Shown: positions 55,680 through 64,000 of the stretch, piece after piece
How positions within the stretch are numbered: position 1 is the first letter of the stretch
How the letters are laid out: every line of letters starts with the position of its first letter
Assembly (NCBI GenBank): GCA_015956445.1
Contig: WIUZ02000008.1
Location: 868,001-932,000, forward strand
Source: Thelephora terrestris
Taxonomy: Eukaryota; Basidiomycota; Agaricomycetes; Thelephorales; Thelephoraceae
DNA length: 64,000 nt
Direction of reading: 5' to 3'
The notes under the pieces: generated by a model
Told to the model about the DNA's origin: nothing
Databases searched by the model: none
What the model saw: only the letters and a program-made list of their open reading frames with translations
Position numbers and translations under genes: made by a program

Positions 55680-58143
55680 CTCACAGAGTAATATGATGAA
55701 GAGACCGGTGACCGTGACAAAAGAGCGCCGGCGATGGTGCGAGCGTTGACCAAGATACCAGCAGCACCGCCGTTAATAAGGCCATTTGAAGTGCCACCAG
55801 CAGCCTGGACGGAGCCACTGAGGAAGGCAGCACCACATTTCTGATGTATGGCATTGTAAAGGTCGGTTTCGCCACCCAGGAGAGGGCTATTTCCGGTCCC
55901 GGGAGCGTAGGAGGTGTCAGACATGAATTGGATCTATTGGTTGAAGATATTGCGGGTGCAGGGCGTGCAGAGTTGAGCAGCGGCGAGGGAAGTTTGAAGT
56001 GCGAGGAAGACCAGGTTTAAGGCATTGAACTGTTGCACGTTGGGTATGATCACTTGTTCCTGAGCATAGCGATGGTTCTCGAAAGTGATAGGAACCCAAA
56101 GATTGTTTGTTGGAATTCTAGAGGACCATAAATAGATTCCAGTTGTTGTGAACTCCAGGCGGCTACAAACCGGTGGGGTTCATGACCTACATAGCTACTC
56201 TTTATATACTGTTTAATAGACCATGTGGCCGCTGTCGGACATGAGAACAACCATGTCATTATTTATGATAATTCACCACAACAAGATTAGATTAGATAAG
56301 ATAAGGACAAGAAATTCATGGAAAGTTACATAATGTTACAGAAAGTTCAGGAACATCCCAGAATGTGCCGGAACATCCTGGAACTTGCCGGAATGTTCTA
56401 GAAGGTGACGGAACGTCACACCCCATGTGACACCAGTCACGCTTTTGTGACATTATGTCACACTTGTGATGTCTGTCACACCATTAATTACCATAGAATA
56501 CAGTAGAAGGCCATAGAACGTTCTAGAATAATCTCACATGAAAAAGTATATAAAGAACTCACCCCCAGTTCTAAGGAAAGGCAACTTAACCATAACCTTT
56601 TACCCCTCTCTCTTTCTACCCAACAGCTGTTGGCCACTGGCCAGTAGTTGCCCCCTCTATCCCCTCTTCTCTCTATAACTCACCCTCTTTTACTCTATCC
56701 CTTTTCACCAAGACCCCTACTTTGCCTCACCTCCTTAGGCCTGAGTGGTTGAGTGATTTTCAGTAATCACATACCATTTTGAGCCCCACCTCTGTGTGAA
56801 TAAGTTCTAAGTTTGGACTTCTGAATAAGCTTAGTACACTTGACTCTGTGACGTAGCAATATCCTTATCTCTGTTAGTGCTGAAGGCAGACCCTTCAGGC
56901 AGAGAGTATTCTACCTCAGACTAGTGACTGACTAGGTGACAGACAGATTTAGTAATAGTACCACATTGGTATCCGACGTATCAGTATCTCAGACATATCA
57001 AGAAGTTTATCTTATCAAGACAGGTTCTCAAGTTTCAGCAGTATCAAGTTATCAGACGTATCTCAGCAGCATTTGGACGTACCTCAGCAGTATATTGACA
57101 GATCATCAAAACTACTCAGACATATCAGCACAGCCTCAGAAGTATTAGCATAGCCACCCCCTTAACACAGCCACAGCACAGCCACTTACACAGCCACAGT
57201 GCACAGCATTCTACACAGCCTTCTTCACAGCCTCATACACAGCCTCGATCATATCAGTTTCACACATCATTATCTCCATTCCCAATCATCAGCGTAGATC
57301 AGGAACCCCATTCTTATCAAGATCAGCAACCCCCTTTACATTCTCACTAGGTGTTTGGACCAGGGAATATACGTGCAGTAGTGATAAAGGTTACTGAACC
57401 CCTCTGAACACATCTGAAGGACCTACAACCTCCTTCAGTGAACTCATCAGGACAAGGAGCCGGAAAGTACGAAACCCTGCCCACCCTGTGGAGTTGATAG
57501 TCGGGATAACTGACTTCTCAACCAGCCTACTTAGTTGTTAACGCTTAGCTTCTAAGTAAACCAAGAAGGACTAGTAAGAGTTCTTATAGACCTCTTCACT
57601 ACAACCTCAGCCAACTCGACACCACGTGGCGGAAAGGCCATCCGTACAAAGAGAAATAAGGGAACAAAGAAACGAAAGAAACAACATCAGAAAAGGTGGC
57701 ACAAGATTATCGAAGTTATGTGAGGTTATTTGAAGTTATTTGAGGTTATTCCTTACCTAACTTTTTGACCTACATTAAACAATCACGAAATAACCGATGA
57801 AAAGGTGAATAAGGTGAAATAATCGACAAATAATGTCGCTGCCACCTATTCTGATGAAAGAGGATACATGGCTAACTACCGTGCGAGACATCGTGCCATT
57901 TTCCATTATCGTTGGCAGGGTCGGTGCCTGCCGAGCCGGCAGTTGAGAGGAGAGTATCGGTGGTGTTCAATGTTGATCCAACTTCGAGAACGCAGTAGTT
58001 ACCGCTGTCGCCCTTGGTGCAAACAGCCTGGGAGAACAGGAAGTGAACGTAGAGGACATCATAAGCATGTATCACGTCGGAGTTGGGGGAGGAGGTGAGT
58101 TCGTTGGAGCAGGTGGCGTAAAAGTTGGTGAGCTTGCTACGAA
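55680..58143 (-). pseudogene. DUF7729-type secreted protein, truncated and interrupted
   Basis: The 5' piece (58143-57877) reads LTNFYATCSNELTSS, IHAYDVLYVHFLFSQAVC and SGNYCVLEVGST, the Cys-rich core of the DUF7729 family of small secreted or membrane-anchored fungal proteins. It is cut off at 58143, where F-box sequence begins, so signal peptide and start are missing. A donor at 57876 and an acceptor at about 56121 bound an unusually long intron (about 1.76 kb) filled by an LTR-like unit. The 3' piece (56120-55680) reads VQQFNALNLVFLALQ, LCTPCTRNIFNQ and YNAIHQKCGAAFLSGSVQAAGG. An in-frame TAG lies between FNQ and IQFMSD. With no 5' end and an internal stop, this copy is most likely dead. 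The function of the family is unknown. Confidence 0.65.
56230..57850 (+). mobile_element. LTR-like sequence in an intron
   Basis: About 1.6 kb of non-coding sequence with a plus-strand TATATAAAGAAC box at about 56547, short repeats around GTGACA / TGTCAC (56400-56490), and pyrimidine-rich downstream sequence. This is the look of a long fungal LTR standing alone. Exact ends and a target duplication are not clear; weak inverted words (GTGGCCGC and, inverted, GTGGCAGC) lie near 56222 and 57849. The family is not assigned and the age appears old to intermediate. Confidence 0.4.
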
Positions 58144-58951
58144 TGACAGTGATGCTTGACGGTGCCCATCGTCCTCATCGGCGTCGCTTGAGTGTGAAGC
58201 TTGTGAAGTCTGAGCATCTGAACATGGTTAATAGAAGCGAGGATCAAGAGCGATTGGGGAGTGATTGCTGCGGGTGAGTTCTCATCAAAGGAGAGATCTA
58301 GGGTGGTCAAAAGTGTTTTCTGTGCCAATAGATTGTCCCAGGACGAGATGATGTATCAAGGTGCTGCAATTTCTGGAGACAGGAGTATGCGAGGAAGGAG
58401 ACGTCCAGCGATGACTGATCTTCGCTCCATAAAATGAGCGACTCCAAACTGCTGGTCTGGGCCCACTGCCGATGGCATCATGGAGAGGGGTTGGGAGATG
58501 ATGGAGGTTAGATGGCAATGTGTATCAGTCTGAAGGTGGAACCGTCGTATGGTATCGCGTGCAGCCCGTCCCTTCAACACCATCTGTCGGGGTTCGCTGA
58601 CACAGCCTAACAGGTGGGTTGACCCGTCCAGAACAAGATCGAGCGGCGACGCTAGAGCGAAGAAACCGTTTCTTCCAGTCAAAGAAGTTGTTGCCCCAGA
58701 AAGTCCAAAGCCCGGGAGTCTGTGAGGCGACCTTGAACCAGTGATGACACACGAGGAAGAAATTGTGTGAGACGTCCTCCAGGTTATCAGAGGGTTGTTT
58801 GGGCGTGATGTTCCGACGGAAGATGTTGCTGAGGACCTCAAGTGGGAGCGACAATACATTCAATAACGAGTTGCGAGCGCGTTTGGGTTTGATTATCGCA
58901 CTTTTGTGTTCTCTGATCTGCTTCTCCAAAGCCAGGAGACCTGACATTCCA
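58143..58951 (-). pseudogene. Truncated copy of the F-box gene
   Basis: Matches the first half of the F-box gene at 45012-46595. It has the coiled coil LALEKQIREHKSAIIKPKRA, the F-box SLPLEVLSNIFRRNITP...LVCHHWFKVASQTPGLW and LTTLDLSFDENSPAAIT. It then ends abruptly at 58143 at the point matching GDCQVS of the parent and fuses to DUF7729 sequence. Small indels shift the frame several times and the initiator region is altered. It is a dead fragment. Confidence 0.85.
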
Positions 58952-59108
58952 ATCAGTTTCCGACCGCGTCAAAAGTGAAAAAAAAAAGTCTTGGTACGTG
59001 TTTCTTACTTTGAGTAGGATTGCTACTTGTGAGTTGGGAATTTTATGTGTTGTTGGAAAGAACTGGTAGAGAGATCGTGTTTCAATGATGGTGGTATGAG
59101 ACGGACAT

Positions 59109-60300
59109 CAGCAAAACCAATCGGCGGCTGTGGCGCTGGAGCGGGCGTTTAGTTACCTCTTGATCGTCTGTTGCGCTGTTGCGCTGTGGTATCTGCTGGG
59201 ACTCTGTGATGCTGTAGCGCTGTGGCAGTTTATACTTTTCCCGCAACGGATCTGCCCGGAAGTTGCCGATACCTGGGAATCTGGACTTAGCAAATGCGAC
59301 ATGTCCTTTTCGTTCACTTCTCTCTCGATGGCAGGCCCCTCCCACACATTCCAAACCTCAAGGCTTCCCTGAATATTTAGTGTGCATGTATACATTTTAT
59401 TTCATCTGGCATATTGATTCACCGTGGGCCATAGGCCATTTGCTCATTCCACAGACCTCCGTTCAGCGTCTCCGTCAAATGCCCCTGCTCAACATCTCCA
59501 TCAAACACCTCTTTTCAATGTCTCCGTCGAATGTCTCCATCCAGCATCCCAATATCCCTGGCACCAAACATTCCTGTTCAAGACACCGCTGTTCTGTGTC
59601 TCCGTTGGACACCTCATTCACCCCACATATCCGTCCGGTATCTTTGGTCTCTCCGTTCAGCCTCTCCATTCAACACCTATGGTGTCTCTACGTGCTCACC
59701 GATGGTTCGCGTTCCTTGCCCCAGTGACGTACCTTAATGCCATTAGGGGGGATGTGAATACTAATGTCTGGACTGCCCTCTCAATCACCTCTCAATCACC
59801 CTCATCGCAAGCATCTGGCTGACTGCTCCGGTTCCCGGGCAAGGGAAAGGTAATCAATGCCCACCCTCTTTCAAAACTGTTTGCTGACTGATGATACCCA
59901 TAGCGCGCTTGCTCAGGATCTACTAAATGAAACCCTCACGGATTGCGCCTCCTTCAATATTTACCATACCACAACTCCCTCTTTTCGCCCAGGCACCTTT
60001 GTCCTTCAACTGAATTGGGCGACCCTACTATTATACAGGACAATTATTTAGAGTACCATACATGCTTTGAATATAGCTGATGCTTTTTTTATCAAAACCC
60101 GAGTCCGCCGCCCCCTGCTGAAAAAATCACCTAACCTTCGACATACGGCATACAACACCACAGGTGCCACAGCGACCCAGCAACCCTATTTAGCCGAGCC
60201 GCTGTGGCACTGTGACCGTCCTGTGGAGGGGGGGGATGTCCCTGTGACGATCGATTGCCACAGCACCACAGAGCCGCACAGCGGCCGATCGGTTTTGCTG
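59109..60300. mobile_element. 1.19-kb non-autonomous DNA element with TIRs
   Basis: Ends read CAGCAAAACCAATCGGC and, inverted, CAGCAAAACCGATCGGC. The source copy near 46744 lacks this block, so the borders are supported by an empty site. Only AT is shared immediately outside. Subterminal GCTGTGGC/GCGCTG words are repeated, and a degenerate CTCCGTC-type minisatellite lies at 59450-59700. No transposase frame, so MITE-like. Confidence 0.75.
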
Positions 60301-61219
60301 ATGGAGTTGGGACAATCGACCTGTTTCTGGTATGCATGACCTCACCTCCTCCTCTGCTCTGCGTCCGTCCAGATCGCTCTACCCACCCAGGATGACACGT
60401 ACCGGTAGACACGATGCCGAAGGGCATTCTGTTGGATCGACGCCCTTCAGTTTGCACTACTTCCTTGTGACCCTCACCTCTAGCTCCCGTTGTTGTCATA
60501 TCTTGAACAACGACATCACCGATTCGATCATCTAAGATCGAAACTTTGACTCTGAGGAGGAAAACCTTCATCGCTTCCTACCTTCATCTGCGAGTTTGTT
60601 TAGTTGGTTCGACATCAACGCGGGACTGTTGTCGCTTGCCGTTGTCTCGCTACCACTGGTCATAGTCTCCGTCTTCGCGTGCACGCATAGTTCTCGACAC
60701 AAGACACAAGTGACCCAACGTACGAAATTGTTCAATCACCCCCTACCTTCCCAACCAGCCCGAGGACTAAAAATCCATGGACCCACTTCCATCCTGGGGA
60801 ATCGCTCGCGGTGCCTCCAGATGACTTATCGGGCCGTAGGTAGTACGATGATTAACTCGTCCCAAATCTCGTAGTAAGCACAAACTTCTAAACCACCCTT
60901 GCACAACGAACCAGCAAATACATAGAGGTTGGTGTGTATGTATGGCAGCACTCCACAGAGATTGTCAATGTTCAATGCAGCCGTGTTGCAAAAGACCATC
61001 ACACGAACGATCATCCGTGCACTCTCCCCCATTTTCGGCCCTCCCATGCTGAGATATGGTAAGCCCCAAATAATTCAAACGAGAGAGCGAGACATCTGCG
61101 GCCCACGGCGCCAACCAAGGGGGCTATGTTGCGGAGGAAATGAAAGTCAAGCTGCGGTTATGAGTTCAGCGTGTCGGAGCAGCCATCATGACCGAGAAGT
61201 GACTGTTACCGTAAGCTAG

Positions 61220-61650
61220 TTAGACCACGATGTTCAGCAGCACGCTGTAGCACGTGTCCACGGAGTAGTCGTACGATGGGACTCCCGCGGTAACATCATA
61301 TACGACCCTCCAGGTGATCAAATTGGGTCGGTAAACCTTCGCGCAGAGGAACCACTTGTCATGGTGTCCATGAATGGCGAGGTAAGGATGCTGCAGTCAC
61401 AGTGCTTAATTTAGTAGAAGGGATAGAAGAACGAGCAGTTCGCGCTTACAGGATGTTTGCCGGATATGTCATTGCTGGGCTGGGAAGAGTCGATGATCAG
61501 AGGGGCCCTCATAGCATTCGGTGAGCCACCCACAACAGCACAGAATATTCCAGCAGGAACTCCCTGAGGAGGGGTACTTCTTGTGAGAAAGACGACAGGT
61601 GATCCACCTGTGGCAGATACAACAACACTCTGCCCAGGTCCATTTGTGTC
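61220..61650 (-). pseudogene. 3' fragment of the unknown beta-rich gene
   Basis: Matches the last two exons of the 48078-49222 gene: NGPGQSVVVSATGGSPVVF, QPSNDISGKHPV, then the HGHHDKWFLCAKVY exon and a stop at the same place. The 5' part is missing; similarity ends near 61650. Confidence 0.75.
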
Positions 61651-61751
61651 ACGAACACGTGACATAGTAGCCAAGATCATACAAATAGTTCAAGACATTG
61701 GTCTTATTCGCAACAGTAAAAGTACAAAGGCAACTAATATAAACTACAAAC

Positions 61752-62936
61752 TCAAACAAGAACAAACGGATCTACATCACAAGCGCAATCCTGAGAAAAG
61801 GGGCAACAATGAGCGAAGTGATGAGGGTTGTGTACGCTCTGAGGGCAGTACGAATATACTCGAGTCACCGGATCTACCCAGCACTCTCTGCACCCCAATA
61901 CATCGTGAAACATACTCTCATGCATCTCTTGCTTCACGTCCGACAAGGCCTCGCTCACTAATGCGAACCCATAACGGTCTTGGAGACCCGCCACTTCCAC
62001 CTTCAACTTCATCCAAACTTGCCGTGACTTGTCGGAGGGACGACAACGTTGACCAGAACGAGTCATCTGATTCTTGCGGGTCTTCTTCTTCTGGGACCTC
62101 TCCACCATCTGGCGAACTGGGGCAGGACTCCAGGGAGGGGATGGAGGGAGAGGAACACCCTGATCCTGGCGGTGGCAAAGGGATGACTGGGGACTTGCAA
62201 GGGGGGTCGGTGCAATAAGTCCCGTGACATTGGTGTCCGAAATATCGGAAGAGAGATGCCTGGAAAGGTCCCCAATGTTCCAAAGCAAAGTGAGAGAAGT
62301 GTCAGGGTTGTGGGCCTGCTTACTGTTTAAGGGACACTAGAGGATTAGCGGCTGGGTGAGGAGTGTCGAGTCGAACGTTGAATGGAGTTCCAGGAGTGGA
62401 AGTGAGAGGAGGAGGGATATCAAGCGAGAGCGGGGACTCGGATTGATATAGATGGAACGGCGAGTGGTAGTCTTGACAGAACTGACTCAGTTGCTGAATA
62501 AACGGATCGAAGTCGTGGTCACTAAGACGTTCAAAGCTCACGAGATATTCTAGAATGGAGTAAGGTAGTTCAGTTGGGATCTCCCACCACAAGACAATGA
62601 TGGCAGGGGAGTGGGTGTGAACGTTAGTAGTAAGGTGAATGCGGGGGTTGGGGAAGTAGAAGGCTGGACTTATACTGAAGTAGACGGTCGCTAGGACGCT
62701 CTCAGTAACGTCTGAGTTCCAAAGGAACTGATGGTCTGCTCCTAATAAGAAAGGGGGAGTTGTGACTCCGGAGTCGAGAGCTGCAAAGGGGCGATAATAA
62801 GGGAAATGGGTTAGTAAACCGGTGGTTCGGTTTACTTGAAGACTTCTGATGAGTTTATACTCCCAGACAGATCTTCTAGCGTCAGGTATAACTGGACGTT
62901 GAACTGGACTTGTAGAGGGGAACGGGTTAGGGGCTC
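61752..62936 (-). CDS. Unknown protein, two exons visible, 5' end missing
   Basis: The upstream exon (62936 to about 62325) is an open frame of about 200 codons without an in-frame ATG. It reads SPVQRPVIPDARRSVWEYKL, LLTHFPYYRPFAALDSG, FLLGADHQFLWNSDVTES and VLWWEIPTELPYSILEYLVS. A donor CA/GTAAGC and an acceptor TTTCCAG/G join it in phase to HLSSDISDTNVTGL. That second part is Pro/Ser-rich, then basic (RSQKKKTRKNQMTR), then Cys/His-rich (LGCRECWVDP, YCPQ, HHFAHCCPF), and stops at 61752. Stops lie directly upstream of 62936, where the TE3 palindrome seems to begin, so the gene is probably split by TE3. Family not recognised. Confidence 0.5.
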
Positions 62937-62940
62937 TGAA

Positions 62941-64000
62941 CAGTAGTCCTTATTAAAAACATTAATGTTTTAGGAGTTTTTGTCGCAAATTTGAATGATT
63001 TTTCTCATGAGTTTTTGAATGGCCTGAGGGGGGATATTTTACTCATAAAGTTTTAATGGAAATTATGGGGGGGACTGGGACCCAGCTTACTGGGCACTGG
63101 TGCTCCCAATTAGGCAGGTGCCGACAGTGTGGGTGGCCCGGGGGAGTGGATTGCTTATATAATAAAAATTGAAAAATTCAGGGAAATTCCAGAAAATTCT
63201 GAAAAAATTCCCACGGGTGTCAGGGAGGGCAGAAAATAAAAAATGGACTGTGGGAATTTCCGATCAAAATTTTCCTTTTTGGGAAATTTTGATGGCTTAC
63301 ATAAGCAACTCAAAAATGATTTTGATATTGAATTTCCTTTTTGGGAAATTTTGATGGCTGACATAAGCAGGTCATGTGACTGAAAAAAGTGGGTGTTGCT
63401 TATGTAATCAGGTCATGTGACCGACCAAAAAAGGAAAGTTTTGATGGCTTACATAAGCGTCTCAAAAATGCTTTTGGAGGGGTCTTTCCTAAAAAGGAAA
63501 TTCCTTTTTAGGAAATATTTGATGGATTACCAAAAAAGGAAATTTTGATGGCTTACATAAGCGGCTCAAAAACGCTTTTTGCAAAAATTACCAAAAAAGG
63601 AAATTTCCTTTTTAGGAAAGAGCTTCCAAAAAGGGAAATTTTGATGGCTTACATAAGCAACTCAAAAATTATTTTGGCAAAAATTACCAAAAAAGGAAAT
63701 TTCCTAAAAACGAAATTATATGCTAGAAAATTCGGAAAAATGCCAGAAAAATCCTAAAAAATACTGAAAAAATTCCCACATGTCTAGAAAGTGCCCAAAA
63801 TGGTAAATTATTCCCAGAAATATTCAAAAAATTGTTTTTCTGGCTGGAAAAATCAGGAAAAAATTCCAAAAATTCCAGAGTATAGATAAATATTTTATAA
63901 AAATTATTTCAATTTTTTTGGTCCATTGAATAGCCCATAATTTCAATATTAATATATTTTTTGCCCAAAAAATTCAGAAAAATCCCAAAAAAATTGATAA
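62941..64000. mobile_element. TE3: left arm of a third giant palindromic element, cut by window edge
   Basis: From 63104 the sequence CCAATTAGGCAGGTGCCGA followed by a GACAGTGTGG block matches the subterminal regions of TE1 and TE2. The rest (63280-64000) closely follows the left arm of TE2, with five GATGGCTTACATAAGC-type motifs, GTCATGTGAC words, AAAAGGAAATTTCC blocks and the AT-rich tail. The outer end is placed at CAGTAGTCC (62941) by analogy with the CAG ends of its relatives and with the start of the adjacent coding frame. It has no CCTAA array yet at 64000; that would follow outside. Confidence 0.75.

Larger units (their letters stand above)
58143..61660. repeat. Segmental duplicate of about 45.8-48.5 kb
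   Basis: Same order and orientation as the source: F-box 5' half, spacer, then the 3' half of the unknown gene. Both ends are truncated relative to the source and the copy is diverged. A 1.2-kb DNA element interrupts it at 59109-60300. Confidence 0.85.

Overview
The window is nuclear DNA of a filamentous basidiomycete, most likely an Agaricomycete. The signs are many 48-58 nt GT-AG introns, paired NACHT-WD40 (STAND) genes, F-box/LRR proteins, a DUF7729-type secreted protein, a Copia element, a tyrosine-recombinase retroelement, and a transposase-like protein family that I recognise as multicopy in mushroom genomes. I see no rRNA, tRNA or CRISPR array.

Layout. 1-4.3 kb: the 3' part of an LRR/F-box-like gene (+) converging on a vacuolar/endosomal Na+/H+ exchanger gene (-). 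4.9-10.6 kb: a DIRS/Ngaro-like retroelement with inverted ends. 10.8-12.95 kb: a FAD-dependent amine/L-amino-acid oxidase (-). 14.9-36.9 kb: a nest of mobile elements. The outer unit has 41-bp terminal inverted repeats and an 8-bp target duplication (CTTGAAAC), and carries a transposase-like gene on the minus strand. Into it have gone a 3.56-kb non-coding giant palindrome, a 7.0-kb insert flanked by 8-bp direct repeats that carries an unknown coiled-coil gene (itself split by a second, 4.1-kb giant palindrome), and a young-looking Copia element. 38.9-54.2 kb: two tandem paralogous NACHT-WD40 genes with an F-box gene and an unknown gene between them. 55.7-64 kb: debris, namely a broken DUF7729 gene with an LTR-like insertion in an intron, a truncated segmental copy of the 45-48.6 kb block, a 1.2-kb DNA element inside that copy, an unknown gene, and the left arm of a third giant palindrome that runs off the window.

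The most unusual material is the set of three related palindromic elements. They carry no credible protein. The two seen whole are almost pure inverted repeats, with CCTAA/CCTAAA telomere-like arrays mirrored about the centre, and they share a subterminal block around GGCAGGTGCCGA. TE2 and TE3 also carry many GATGGCTTACATAAGC and GTCATGTGAC motifs; TE1 has one variant of the first. Two clearly, and the third probably, sit in coding exons. The two whole ones have 7-8 bp direct repeats at their ends.

The exchanger and oxidase are housekeeping or metabolic genes. The NACHT-WD40, F-box and secreted-protein genes form a fast-changing accessory neighbourhood shaped by tandem and segmental duplication. 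All calls come from reading the sequence and from family knowledge; no database search was run.
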